Positions 32,345 to 40,215 of a stretch of 47,191 nt of DNA are shown one piece after another; positions within the stretch are counted from its first letter, which is position 1; each line of letters starts with the position of its first letter. The position numbers were made by a program, and so were the translations under genes. The stretch spans positions 1-47,191 of the IMG/VR virus record IMGVR_UViG_3300043436_003709; one strand, written 5' to 3'. This DNA comes from a virus. Under the pieces are notes generated by a model, which worked only from the letters and a program-made list of their open reading frames with translations, did not search any database and was not told the DNA's origin.

Positions 32345-33268
32345 CTATTGTCTAAGAGTTTTTTCTAACCTACATCTTACGTCCGGGAAGAATGTAGGAA
32401 TTAAGTGTTTATGTGTAGCTCTTATTGGATTAATATCTAAACCTCCCCTTCTTGTGTACATGGCACATACCATCAACTCTTCTGGAGAGTATGCTTTCAA
32501 TAAATGCATAAAGACCATTTCAACAATTTCTTCATGGAAATGTGATACCTGTCTGTGACTTACAATATACTTTGCTAATGATTGTAAATTAGGAACAACT
32601 CCTGCTTTAGGCTTGATATGAATAAATACATCACCCCAGTCTGGTTGATTTGTTACTCTACAATTTGATCTTAAAAGATTTGATTGTACTTTTATTTCTC
32701 CTATTTCGAAGTCATCATCTACTTCGTCTGCTTCCAATTGTGTAGCATCTGAATGATAAGAAGTAAATTCAATTGCATTTAAGTCAACCAAAGCATCCAA
32801 TGGTGCATATCCTCTAAAGGCATAGCTTGGAGTATGGTCTGAGGTAAACATCTCTACTTCTACTTTTGTTTGTAGTAAGTCGGATAAATCTCTTTTTACT
32901 CTGTCTTTTAAAATTGCAATACATTCATGATCTGTATCTCCCATTTGAGTCATATTAAATGAATTCAAATACAATTTAATTGATTTAGACTCTACGTGTA
33001 GTTTTGAATCTGCTGGATACCAGATCTTTAACATTCCAACTACTGGAAGTCCTTTTGTAGTGATTGCTGATACTTCGTATGCATTCCAAACATCTCCTCC
33101 AACGAATGGTAAGTTGTTGTCATCTATTCCGTATGCTTCTCTGTTTAAGTATCTAGGAATTTCTACTAATAGACTTGGATCATAAGTATCTTTATACCCT
33201 TCTCCTCCTACTTTACCGAGATGTTTTCCTGCGATTGCAATTACTGCTTCTTGATTTAATTCTGCCAT
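32345..33268 (-). CDS. queF: QueF, NADPH-dependent preQ0 reductase
   Basis: 307 residues, the two-domain (E. coli type) enzyme. The QueF motif ESKSIKLYLNSFNM is present, and the second half has LLRSNCRVTNQPDWGDVFIH (catalytic Cys), then SHRQVSHFHEEIVEMVF (active Glu-His) and YTRRGGLDINPIRA. It reduces 7-cyano-7-deazaguanine to 7-aminomethyl-7-deazaguanine (preQ1). Directly upstream of genes for kinase, formyltransferase and DpdA-like protein, so it probably feeds DNA modification rather than tRNA queuosine. Slightly longer than E. coli QueF. Confidence 0.9.
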   Translation of the reverse strand: MAELNQEAVIAIAGKHLGKVGGEGYKDTYDPSLLVEIPRYLNREAYGIDDNNLPFVGGDVWNAYEVSAITTKGLPVVGMLKIWYPADSKLHVESKSIKLYLNSFNMTQMGDTDHECIAILKDRVKRDLSDLLQTKVEVEMFTSDHTPSYAFRGYAPLDALVDLNAIEFTSYHSDATQLEADEVDDDFEIGEIKVQSNLLRSNCRVTNQPDWGDVFIHIKPKAGVVPNLQSLAKYIVSHRQVSHFHEEIVEMVFMHLLKAYSPEELMVCAMYTRRGGLDINPIRATHKHLIPTFFPDVRCRLEKTLRQ

Positions 33269-33269
33269 A

Positions 33270-33794
33270 TTATTTTATATAGTTTAATATTTGTTCAACT
33301 CTTTGTTTAGGACTTCCTGTTACTGTTAAATAATCTCCTCCTAATGTCTTAATTACCTCTAAATTACTTCTAAATTGATTATCAATTTTAGTTCTCCATT
33401 CCTCATTTACACTTCTTACTCCATCGTCTACTGATCTAAACTCAATAGGAAAATAGATATAATGTGTATATTGATCTTTAACTCTTGTCCAAGTATCTAG
33501 AATATAATCATATGCACTATTGGATAAATTATCCATATAAGTAGAATATACTACTAAATCTAAATAACATCTATCCAATATCACATCTTTAGGACAAAGC
33601 AATGCTTCTAAGTGGAAAGAAGATATAGCAAGCTGTGTTTCAGAAGTTCCTTGTTCGTTAATAGGAAATCCATATTTACCAACTGTTCTTGTTGATTCGT
33701 TTATAAAATTAAACTTTGGTAATCTATCTTTTAATAATTCATAAACAGTAGTCTTTCCTACTGATGATGCTCCTACTAATGCTACTCTTTTCAT
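33270..33794 (-). CDS. P-loop kinase (AAA_28/NadR-like)
   Basis: I start at the ATG 33794 (MKRVALVGASSVGKTTVYEL), 2 nt after the upstream stop, dropping nine residues of the longer frame. 174 residues. Walker A GASSVGKTT, then ESTRTVGK, LDRCYLDLVVYS (the D-R of the lid-nucleoside-kinase type). It resembles AAA_28/NadR-type and deoxynucleoside-kinase-like P-loop proteins. Substrate unknown; placed between queF and the formyltransferase gene, so a role in base or nucleotide modification is plausible. Confidence 0.75.
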   Translation of the reverse strand: MKRVALVGASSVGKTTVYELLKDRLPKFNFINESTRTVGKYGFPINEQGTSETQLAISSFHLEALLCPKDVILDRCYLDLVVYSTYMDNLSNSAYDYILDTWTRVKDQYTHYIYFPIEFRSVDDGVRSVNEEWRTKIDNQFRSNLEVIKTLGGDYLTVTGSPKQRVEQILNYIK

Positions 33795-33796
33795 AA

Positions 33797-34324
33797 CTAA
33801 TTTTTTAAAAAGTCTACCCAAAGACTTACTGATATACTGTGTAATATACGAAATACTTCTCCAATCTCCAACCCTTTTATAGAAACTTTTCTACTACGAA
33901 GTATCTCTCCTTCGTCAACTCCTTCTGTTACTCTATGAATAACACATCCGGAAGATTCTAATCCTAAGTCGAAAGCCTTTTGCTGAGGATCTTTTCCTTT
34001 TAATATCTCGTGTTCTGTAATTAATCCTGGATGTCCGTTATAGATTTCAAATCGATTACAGATATTCGGAGGCATAATTCGTAACCATCCATGTAGAGTT
34101 ATAATAGGATCTTTGTAGTTAGAAAGTATTTGTAAGAGTTCTTCTTCTGTAGGTTTATTTTCTACAAAGATTAAATGCCTATCCTTTAAAGCTGGATGAA
34201 TCTTTCTTATGTGCTCTGGTCTTTTATTTGTAATTATCAGATCAGGCCATCTTCCTAGTAGCTTTGATACTTCTACAATCTCTGATCCTGTTTGACTAAA
34301 AAATGCTATATGTATCCTATTCAC
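33797..34324 (-). CDS. PurN-type formyltransferase
   Basis: 175 residues. Starts with GTG (34324); no ATG is nearby and the codon before it is a stop. The catalytic triad of formyltransferases is visible: YNGHPG (Asn, His) and VTEGVDEGEIL (Asp), with GWLRIMPP ahead. It resembles GAR transformylase but is in a modification-gene run; the acceptor is more likely the aminomethyl group of preQ1 (see findings). Uses 10-formyl-tetrahydrofolate in the known family. Eight nt after the DpdA-like gene. Confidence 0.75.
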   Translation of the reverse strand: MNRIHIAFFSQTGSEIVEVSKLLGRWPDLIITNKRPEHIRKIHPALKDRHLIFVENKPTEEELLQILSNYKDPIITLHGWLRIMPPNICNRFEIYNGHPGLITEHEILKGKDPQQKAFDLGLESSGCVIHRVTEGVDEGEILRSRKVSIKGLEIGEVFRILHSISVSLWVDFLKN

Positions 34325-34332
34325 CTACTACC

Positions 34333-35133
34333 TTATACTTTCTTTCCATTTACAAGCCAATTAAACTTATGAATATTCCCCTGAACTTTGTTTAGGTCTA
34401 TCTTATCTGCAGGATAGTTTATGAGTTCAAATAATTTTTGTGAATCTTTATGCCATAATCCCATCTCTCCATAGGATGTTCCTTTTATTCCTGCTACCAC
34501 TGGATTGGAAGTATCTAGAGAGTATATCCATTTATAATCTGAGTAGAAGGAGAATTCTAAGGCAATCGAACAGCCTAATAAGTGGTGTTTCTTTTTCTCA
34601 TTTATAATACCGTCTCTCAATAAATCTCCCAGTAGCTTAACCCTTCCCATACACCAGCTTACCAGTTTATTAGGATGAGGAAAAGTCTGCGTATAATACG
34701 AATAGTCAAATGAAATTGCAATCATATCTACATTTGCAATCTTATCCATATACTCGTAACATGTCTTAATCTGCTCGTAAGTCTTTCCTTGAACAACTCC
34801 TATTTTCTTTCCTGGGAGATTTTTATGTTTGTTATTCCATTCTGTCATTTGTTGTACGGTCTTCTTTGTATCTTCTAAAGCATCTGGAACTATATACCAA
34901 TCTGGTTTTAGTTCTAATACCCAACCTGCAAACTTCTCTGCATCAAAAGCTTCTTCTAATTCAAAAATAGAATTATCTAAAATAATTTCCCTACCTGCTT
35001 CTTTAGCTTGTTTAAATAAAGCTAAATACTCAGGATCTTCTTCCATTAAATGTACTAATGCATAATCTCCGTCAGTAATTTTTTGAACCTCCTTAAATAT
35101 ACTTTTCGGTGCTTCGTGGTAAATTTTAATCAT
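34333..35133 (-). CDS. dpdA: DpdA-like DNA guanine transglycosylase (TGT family)
   Basis: 266 residues. Stretches IILDNSIFELEEAF, WYIVPDALEDTKKT and IGVVQGKTYEQIKTCY, then AISFDYSYY and SLDTSNPV follow the order of phage transglycosylases that swap guanine for 7-deazaguanine in DNA; the two Asp residues (VPD, SLD) are the likely catalytic pair. The Zn-binding Cys/His cluster of tRNA-guanine transglycosylase is missing, as in DpdA. Its neighbours (queF, folE2, queD, queE) complete the pathway. Symbol given for family resemblance. Confidence 0.75.
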   Translation of the reverse strand: MIKIYHEAPKSIFKEVQKITDGDYALVHLMEEDPEYLALFKQAKEAGREIILDNSIFELEEAFDAEKFAGWVLELKPDWYIVPDALEDTKKTVQQMTEWNNKHKNLPGKKIGVVQGKTYEQIKTCYEYMDKIANVDMIAISFDYSYYTQTFPHPNKLVSWCMGRVKLLGDLLRDGIINEKKKHHLLGCSIALEFSFYSDYKWIYSLDTSNPVVAGIKGTSYGEMGLWHKDSQKLFELINYPADKIDLNKVQGNIHKFNWLVNGKKV

Positions 35134-35326
35134 TTTCTTGGGCTAAATTATCTAAATCTTCAAATATTCCTTCCATTTGTGCTGTAATACTGTTTAACGT
35201 CTCCTGTAATTGCTCATCAATAGACAGTTCGATTGCTTTGTATGCTACAGACAAGGGAACCATATCTGTATGTAAAGTATCAATATATACTTTATTCTTT
35301 TCTAAAAAGTCAATTGCTTCTTGCAT
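35126..35326 (-). CDS. Hypothetical protein, 66 aa
   Basis: Acidic helical protein (AIDFLEKNKVYIDTLHTDMV, AQMEGIFEDLDNLAQEN). No family recognised. Its stop overlaps the DpdA-like start by 8 bp; 1 nt after the MazG-like gene. Possibly a small partner. Confidence 0.55.
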   Translation of the reverse strand: MQEAIDFLEKNKVYIDTLHTDMVPLSVAYKAIELSIDEQLQETLNSITAQMEGIFEDLDNLAQEND

Positions 35327-35327
35327 C

Positions 35328-35990
35328 TTATTCTCCTGTTAGTTGTTTTAAATACGGTTTCTGAATTTCCTTGTCTGTGAAAAATTGTTTTAGGTTCGGT
35401 CTAAAATAGTTTACATTTTTCATTACTTTTCTATCTCTTGAACGGTACACTACATAAAAATCTCCAACTTTTTCGTAATGACATTCCTCACCTTGTTCAC
35501 TCGATCTTTGAATGACAGTTGCTTGAGCTTCTTCTTCTGTTTTGCAAGCTTTAGACAAATTTGACGCTTGTACTTCTTGATATGCCGGCCATATCTTATC
35601 CTTAAGGCCATGTAACATAGTACCGTTCCCAGTGGCAACATAAGTAATATCGCACAAAGCATCCAGAACCTCGATGATGTCTCCTTTCTCGCAAGCTTCT
35701 CTATATTCTTCCAATTCCTCAAGGATGAAATTGTATACAAATTCCCATTCTTTTCTTTCTGGTACGGTTGGTTCATAATTATTTGGTTTGCCCATTACGG
35801 CATTAAATTCTTCTACTTCGTCAATAAAAGGTACTGAAATTCTTTTTAGATCTCTAATTTCATTTTTACGAATACTTATTTCCTCTATAACATCATCTCC
35901 AAGTTCAATCTTGGACATCATTACAAGGTCTACAATTTGTGAGTGGAGTAATTCTAATAACTCATCTTGCCTTTGTTCTAATTTAGTCAT
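35328..35990 (-). CDS. MazG-like nucleotide pyrophosphohydrolase
   Basis: Start moved from 36047 to the ATG at 35990 (MTKLEQRQDELLELL) because the promoter -7 box is at 36005-36012. 220 residues. FILEELEEYREACEKGDIIE and LDALCDITYVATGNG contain the acidic EELxE...ExxD...D residues of all-alpha NTP-PPases, then YQEVQASNLSKACKTEEEA. Such enzymes hydrolyse (d)NTPs to NMP and PPi; in a modification operon it may remove unwanted nucleotides. C-terminal ~60 residues are extra. Confidence 0.75.
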   Translation of the reverse strand: MTKLEQRQDELLELLHSQIVDLVMMSKIELGDDVIEEISIRKNEIRDLKRISVPFIDEVEEFNAVMGKPNNYEPTVPERKEWEFVYNFILEELEEYREACEKGDIIEVLDALCDITYVATGNGTMLHGLKDKIWPAYQEVQASNLSKACKTEEEAQATVIQRSSEQGEECHYEKVGDFYVVYRSRDRKVMKNVNYFRPNLKQFFTDKEIQKPYLKQLTGE

Positions 35991-36004
35991 AACTTTATTT
36001 TTTA

Positions 36005-36035
36005 TTAATATAAGAAATTGGCTCCGAAGAGCCAA
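36005..36035 (-). promoter_or_regulatory. Class I promoter for the MazG-DpdA-QueF operon
   Basis: TTG (36035-36033), 20 bases, TATATTAA (36012-36005), 14 nt before the ATG at 35990. Its TTG is in the hairpin at 36018-36035. Confidence 0.8.
36018..36035 (-). terminator. UUCG hairpin, terminator of DUF4494 gene
   Basis: Minus-strand stem TTGGCTC / GAGCCAA with loop TTCG, followed by TTTC. Weak T-tract. It is the same design as at 6662-6679. Confidence 0.6.
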
Positions 36036-36039
36036 CCTA

Positions 36040-36237
36040 TTATTCAATTACTTTTAGAATCTTTGATTGATTAACTCCTACTACTGTGAAGTTAGACTCT
36101 CCTTCGAACTCTTTATAGATCTTTGCTTCAGCATCTGTTGCTGAGATTGCATCTACTAAGTATAATTCTTTTACTCTTTGGATACGACCTCTGTCGTTCT
36201 CATGCTCCAACTGCACTGTTACTTGCCAATAATTCAT
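36040..36237 (-). CDS. DUF4494 protein, 65 aa
   Basis: MNYWQVTVQLEHENDRGRIQ followed by VKELYLVDAISATDAEAKI is the DUF4494 family pattern, a small protein of Bacteroidota and their phages. No known function; the order beta-strand then helix is typical. Between FolE2 and the promoter for the MazG gene. Confidence 0.8.
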   Translation of the reverse strand: MNYWQVTVQLEHENDRGRIQRVKELYLVDAISATDAEAKIYKEFEGESNFTVVGVNQSKILKVIE

Positions 36238-36249
36238 TTTTATTTGTTT

Positions 36250-37248
36250 TTAGTATATTAATGATTTTAAATCTGCTACTGAAATTAGATCATCAAAACC
36301 GTTCTGCACCCCTTTTGTTATTACTGATATCGCATCATGTGAGTGTAGTGATTCGTTATGAGATGCAATAACTTTAAAGTCTTTAATTTCTTTTACCTTA
36401 TCTAATTTCTCATAAAGAAGTCTTACTGCATCTTCTACAAATTTAGTATTTGCTGCATTTAGTTCTGCAAATGCCTGTTCATCTTCTCTTTTACAGAACA
36501 CTACTGTCTCTGTCTGTAAAGCTTCTTGACATAAGTCTCTTAAATCCTCTATCCAGAAAGTATTATCTGTCTTAATAGATATTCTTGCTACAGACCTTTG
36601 TGAGTGCGGTGTTGCGTAAACCTCTCTACTATCCATTGCGTAAAGGGACAATTCTGTCGAACAGGGACAAGTCGATGAATAAACAAAGTCAAAATGAAGT
36701 ATATTATCACAAACGCCTTCTCTATTCATAATACTTTCAAGAGTAACTTTGTAATATTGCCACCCACCATTCTTACTGCCATCTTTTTTTACAGATCGCA
36801 AGGACTCCTGCCAAATTCTATAATTAAACGTAAGAAGTAAGTGTGCTTCATAAGAACCTAAAGTATCTCTATAATGTTGCAATATCTCTGGTAGCTTATC
36901 TATATCGAAAGTCTCATCTTTATATTCATAGAACGATCGCAAAATTCTACTCATATTGATTCCTTTCTTAACTCCCTCTAAAGAAACCGTACCTACTACT
37001 GAGGTTTCTATTTCATTAACTCCTCCATCTTTCCTCTGTACTTTTAATGGAAGTTTAAAATTAGAAATACCTACTCTCTCTATAGGTACTTTTGCTCCTT
37101 TAATTAAATCTCCGTTCTGTAGGTCTGGCATATTATCCAGGTACTCTTCAGAAGGAATAAAGACTCTATCATAGGAGGTATTTATTGCATACTCCTTTGT
37201 TGTGTTTTTTTCAATTCCTGTAAGTGCTACTTTAAGTTTGTTTTCCAT
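36250..37248 (-). CDS. folE2: GTP cyclohydrolase FolE2 (type IB)
   Basis: 332 residues. PIERVGISNFKLPL, GVKKGINMSRIL, STCPCSTELS (C194, C196) and the HSQRS stretch match FolE2, the alternative metal-dependent GTP cyclohydrolase that makes 7,8-dihydroneopterin triphosphate, the first step toward 7-deazaguanine and folate. It is 332 residues, longer than the usual 250-280, mostly from N- and middle insertions. First step of the modification operon with QueD and QueE to the right. Confidence 0.9.
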   Translation of the reverse strand: MENKLKVALTGIEKNTTKEYAINTSYDRVFIPSEEYLDNMPDLQNGDLIKGAKVPIERVGISNFKLPLKVQRKDGGVNEIETSVVGTVSLEGVKKGINMSRILRSFYEYKDETFDIDKLPEILQHYRDTLGSYEAHLLLTFNYRIWQESLRSVKKDGSKNGGWQYYKVTLESIMNREGVCDNILHFDFVYSSTCPCSTELSLYAMDSREVYATPHSQRSVARISIKTDNTFWIEDLRDLCQEALQTETVVFCKREDEQAFAELNAANTKFVEDAVRLLYEKLDKVKEIKDFKVIASHNESLHSHDAISVITKGVQNGFDDLISVADLKSLIY

Positions 37249-37288
37249 TTTTTAATGTTTTTTATGGAGGTTCTACGACTCCTTTTTA

Positions 37289-37319
37289 TTAATATAACAT
37301 TTTTTATTCTATCTTGCAA
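37289..37319 (-). promoter_or_regulatory. Class I promoter for folE2
   Basis: TTG (37319-37317), 20 bases, TATATTAA (37296-37289). The TTG directly follows the TAG stop of the phosphoribosyltransferase gene (TAGTTG). Confidence 0.8.
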
Positions 37320-37715
37320 CTACTTTTTTAAATAATCTTGAACAGCATCTGAATCTTTTCTCTCCCATGGATATACAATCCAATCTGATCCTACTTCTTT
37401 TGTGTAAAAATCAGGAGTAAATGATGCTGTTTTCTTATAGTGGAGTGTTGCAGTATATCCTGCTACAATCTTTTTTAACGTCTCTCCTGTATCGCAGATG
37501 TCATCTATTACCAAAGTATCTTTATTGATTTTCGTTACATAAGGAATGTTTAGCTTATGTGAGATCATTACGGCCGGTATTAATCCTCCTCTTTCAATTC
37601 CTGTGATTGATTTAATTTGTACGCCTGATGATGCTAGTGTATGGCATAGATCTTCAACAAGAATATTTATATCATCCCAACTTAAGTATACTTTGTGTCC
37701 TACCTTTAGTGCCAT
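37320..37715 (-). CDS. Phosphoribosyltransferase (purine-type)
   Basis: 131 residues. TLVIDDICDTGETL is the PRPP-binding loop with DDxxDTG; ITGIERGGLIPAVMI is the PPi loop of hypoxanthine/xanthine-guanine type I PRTases; C-terminal VGSDWIVYPWERKD matches the Gpt-like hood end. It would convert a purine base plus PRPP to the nucleoside monophosphate. The base it serves is unknown; a phage role in base salvage is inferred. Confidence 0.8.
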   Translation of the reverse strand: MALKVGHKVYLSWDDINILVEDLCHTLASSGVQIKSITGIERGGLIPAVMISHKLNIPYVTKINKDTLVIDDICDTGETLKKIVAGYTATLHYKKTASFTPDFYTKEVGSDWIVYPWERKDSDAVQDYLKK

Positions 37716-37719
37716 ATTA

Positions 37720-38013
37720 TTAAATTCTTGCGATCGTAATTCCTTCTGCTCCTACGATTTTTAGTTCAGAAATAATCTCATCTCCTGATACTTGTGGGTC
37801 TGTTGACTCTAATACGTAGTTTACTAATTCTTCGATAGATACTTTATCTTTAAAACCTGCCTTACCTGAGTCACTTGGAATTAATACTAACTCTAAGTTA
37901 AGGTCTTGATTAAATTGTAATTTATAATCCCAGATGTAAAACCCATCTGCTTTTGGATATGATTTTGATAATTCTCTATCTCCTGCTAAATTAATTAAAT
38001 CTCTTAATGTCAT
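37720..38013 (-). CDS. Hypothetical protein, 97 aa
   Basis: Soluble protein starting MTLRDLINLAGDRELSKSY with an acidic middle (LNLELVLIPSDSGKAG). No family recognised. Spaced 4 nt from the phosphoribosyltransferase gene and part of the same run. Confidence 0.55.
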   Translation of the reverse strand: MTLRDLINLAGDRELSKSYPKADGFYIWDYKLQFNQDLNLELVLIPSDSGKAGFKDKVSIEELVNYVLESTDPQVSGDEIISELKIVGAEGITIARI

Positions 38014-38024
38014 AGTAATTTGTG

Positions 38025-38210
38025 TTATTTAATTGAATATTTCTGTTTTCCGTCTATTGATTGGGCTGTAATACCCCCGTTTGTTATACTTGTTAGTTCT
38101 AGGAAGCAGCTAGTTTTAATTAAATGCCTTACTTGTGCTGTTTCCATTTGTCCTTTCTTCCACAAGTAGTGGAGTACTTTTAATGTGTCAAATTCGTTTG
38201 GCTTTCTCAT
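38025..38210 (-). CDS. Hypothetical protein, 61 aa
   Basis: Start taken at the ATG 38210 (MRKPNEFDTLKVLHYLW), 1 nt after the queE stop; the longer frame to 38234 would overlap queE. Looks like a small winged-helix or helical protein (TAQVRHLIKTS, GGITAQSIDGKQKYSI) but no family can be named. Confidence 0.55.
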   Translation of the reverse strand: MRKPNEFDTLKVLHYLWKKGQMETAQVRHLIKTSCFLELTSITNGGITAQSIDGKQKYSIK

Positions 38211-38211
38211 A

Positions 38212-39048
38212 TTACACGTACCTATTTTTACCAAACATCATAATATGAAGCCTAGGAGCAAATCTCCAACCTCTCTTCAATGCTTGTTCTGCTATCCATC
38301 CTGTTCTACTGTTCAGAGTATTAACATCTACTCCTTCAGGCATCAAGCATATATCCGATGGTTCAAATCCAGTTAACTGACTTAGTATCTCCTCTATCTC
38401 AATAATGTCTTGATCTGTTGCTACAACAAATTTTAATTGAAAGTCAGTTAAATACTTTTTACTTCCGTCAATATAAGATTGAATTACTGGAATGTTAATT
38501 CTTAATCTCTCATGTTTCTCAGCCCACTTCTCGTTGTACTTAATTCCAGTTCCTTCCAGATTGGCTTGGTGAGGAGTTGAAGTAGATAATTTAGGTGACA
38601 TTGAAACTAAGTCTGTGTGTTGTGCTATCTTATCACTAAAAATAGTTGCGTTTGTTTCAATAGTTGTATGATAACCTAGAGTCTGTAGTTTATCTAACAA
38701 TTCCTCTAATGCTTCAGTTTGCATTGTAGGTTCTCCTCCTGAAATAACTATGTGTTTGATTTTTTGTTGTAAAGTATTTTCTACAACTATTTGAATAATT
38801 TCGTCAATCTCCATTTTATTCTTTTCAGGATTATGAGAAGAATAAGGTGTATCACATGGTGATCCTTTCCCATCCAATCCAACCCAAGCGCATCTTAAAT
38901 TACATGCTGAGGTTCTAATGAATAGGCAAGCTGTTCCTGTTAATTTTCCTTCTCCTTGAAAAGTACCTGCATACTTAAACCCTGTTGAATCATTTGTGAG
39001 GTTATCCTTTATGGGAAATATTCCTCCTTGTACTAAATTTATTTGCAT
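38212..39048 (-). CDS. queE: QueE, 7-carboxy-7-deazaguanine synthase (radical SAM)
   Basis: 278 residues. GTFQGEG near residue 28 is the QueE start motif. Radical-SAM Cys: C49-x3-C53 (ACNLRC) and C65 (GSPCDT), an unusual x11 spacing before the third Cys. VISGGEPTMQTE is the SAM/Gly-rich strand. The C-terminus (DICLMPEGV, LHIMMFGKNRYV) matches QueE. The enzyme rearranges 6-carboxytetrahydropterin to CDG. Longer than E. coli QueE (223 residues), largely because of the cysteine-loop insertion and C-terminal part. Confidence 0.85.
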   Translation of the reverse strand: MQINLVQGGIFPIKDNLTNDSTGFKYAGTFQGEGKLTGTACLFIRTSACNLRCAWVGLDGKGSPCDTPYSSHNPEKNKMEIDEIIQIVVENTLQQKIKHIVISGGEPTMQTEALEELLDKLQTLGYHTTIETNATIFSDKIAQHTDLVSMSPKLSTSTPHQANLEGTGIKYNEKWAEKHERLRINIPVIQSYIDGSKKYLTDFQLKFVVATDQDIIEIEEILSQLTGFEPSDICLMPEGVDVNTLNSRTGWIAEQALKRGWRFAPRLHIMMFGKNRYV

Positions 39049-39054
39049 TTTTAT

Positions 39055-39276
39055 TTATTTTGTTTCTTTTACTTCATAAAAAAACTGTCCGTCTGGAGCT
39101 AGTACGAATGTCTTAATGGTAGTGCTTTCTTTTCCTTCTTTATTTAAAATATCAGTAAAAGCAAATATTAATTTATCTCCTACCTTTAGTTCATTACCTC
39201 CATTGTAGTACCTGTGATGAAGTTTTGGTAAAGCTTCTTCTGTTACTTCTATTAGAAACTCTAATCTACTCTCCAT
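39055..39276 (-). CDS. Hypothetical protein, 73 aa
   Basis: Start placed at the internal ATG at 39276 (MESRLEFLIEVTEEAL), giving an 11-bp overlap with queD; the longer frame (39297) would overlap by 32 bp. Soluble, with a beta-rich centre (GDKLIFAFTDI) and a DGQFFYEV tail. No family recognised. Confidence 0.5.
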   Translation of the reverse strand: MESRLEFLIEVTEEALPKLHHRYYNGGNELKVGDKLIFAFTDILNKEGKESTTIKTFVLAPDGQFFYEVKETK

Positions 39277-39727
39277 ATATTGCTGAGTTTTTACCATGTT
39301 CTTTAAATTCTACACTCACCACTCTTACTCTACCTTCTGTTTCTATTTTAATAAATTCAGATACTTTATCATAGATAAATTTAGCAAATTGTTCTGCTCC
39401 TGTGGCTGGGATTATTCTTAATTGGATGATTCTGTCTTTCCACATTTCTTTAAAATTTTCTAAATATGGATCATCTTCTGCTATAATTGTAGTGTGATCA
39501 AACATATTATCCATCCATTGTTTTGGATTCATACCGTCAATAGTGTTCTTAGCTCTTTTCATTCCTCCAAAATCCCATACCCAGTTTCTCTCATCTAGGT
39601 CTCCTTCAAAGACAATTTTAAAAGAAATGCCATAACCATGCAGGAATTGACAATGAGTGCCATCTGCTCTCCATTGACGAAATACTGTAGAGTATCCATC
39701 AAATACTTTTGTTGATTGAAATTTCAT
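39266..39727 (-). CDS. queD: QueD-like 6-carboxytetrahydropterin synthase
   Basis: 153 residues. C26 and H30 in THCQFLHGYGISF form the catalytic Cys and a metal His; WVWDFGGMK, FDHTTII and PATGAEQFAKFIYD and the C-terminal EHGKNSAIY align with 6-pyruvoyl/6-carboxy-tetrahydropterin synthase. It differs from canonical QueD in having HGY instead of HGH and no FxAAH motif near the start, so metal binding may differ. Converts dihydroneopterin triphosphate to 6-carboxytetrahydropterin for QueE. Confidence 0.75.
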   Translation of the reverse strand: MKFQSTKVFDGYSTVFRQWRADGTHCQFLHGYGISFKIVFEGDLDERNWVWDFGGMKRAKNTIDGMNPKQWMDNMFDHTTIIAEDDPYLENFKEMWKDRIIQLRIIPATGAEQFAKFIYDKVSEFIKIETEGRVRVVSVEFKEHGKNSAIYGE

Positions 39728-39728
39728 A

Positions 39729-39884
39729 TTAAAAAATTAAATTATAAATTACAGTCCATAACACTACAGTTATTATTGCTATAGCAGACCATGTAACTAT
39801 TTTCATACTAGTGTCTTTGCTACTATTTTTGTTAGTTTGTTTTATTCCCATAACGTCTTTCATGTGGTCGTTTATTTGTCTCAT
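39729..39884 (-). CDS. Small single-TM protein, 51 aa
   Basis: A polar N-terminus (MRQINDHMKDVMGIKQTNKN) and one C-terminal membrane helix (IVTWSAIAIITVVLWTVIY). The promoter -7 box (39897-39890) ends five bases before this ATG, so the mRNA may be leaderless, or translation may begin at the next ATG (39863). Unknown function. Confidence 0.55.
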   Translation of the reverse strand: MRQINDHMKDVMGIKQTNKNSSKDTSMKIVTWSAIAIITVVLWTVIYNLIF

Positions 39885-39889
39885 AGGTA

Positions 39890-39920
39890 TTAATATATGA
39901 ATTTTATTTTAAGATTCCAA
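39890..39920 (-). promoter_or_regulatory. Class I promoter for the queD operon
   Basis: TTG (39920-39918, within TTTG), 20 bases, TATATTAA (39897-39890). The -33 lies in the last codons of the zinc-finger gene. Very close to the ATG at 39884. Confidence 0.75.
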
Positions 39921-40214
39921 ACTTTTTGGATAATATTTTTCATATAATTCAGCTTCTTTCCTTCCACAGTCATCACATTGAACTCCTCTTCCGACAGTAT
40001 TTAGTAGTTGATCGTATGAAGAAAGGTTGTCTAGCTCTTTCATTTCTTCTTCGGTAAGATCTGTTCGTTCTAAATTTTTCCACCAATCTTTTCTACCCCA
40101 CTTATCAATTTTTGCTTCCATTTTAGGATGAGGAATTGTTAGTGCTATAAATCCGTGATAGTAGTTTTCTTTCTGTTTACCGCAGTGGTGACATGTTTCT
40201 AATTTATTTTCCAT
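39909..40214 (-). CDS. Zinc-finger protein, 101 aa
   Basis: C8-x2-C11 (CHHCGKQKEN) and C80-x2-C83 (CDDCGRKEAE) give a four-Cys zinc site split by a ~68-residue helical insert (TEEEMKELDNLSSY). Unrecognised family; such architectures are often nucleic-acid or RNA-polymerase binding. Follows the membrane protein gene by 1 nt. Confidence 0.65.
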   Translation of the reverse strand: MENKLETCHHCGKQKENYYHGFIALTIPHPKMEAKIDKWGRKDWWKNLERTDLTEEEMKELDNLSSYDQLLNTVGRGVQCDDCGRKEAELYEKYYPKSLES

Positions 40215-40215
40215 A

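Noticed and set aside
33797-34324. Plain purine-biosynthesis role (PurN) for the formyltransferase
   Set aside because: No other purine-biosynthesis genes are present, and it sits among 7-deazaguanine genes; not fully excluded.
35450-35776. Minus-strand 108-codon frame within the MazG-like gene
   Set aside because: Out-of-frame shadow; the MazG-like frame carries the catalytic acidic residues.
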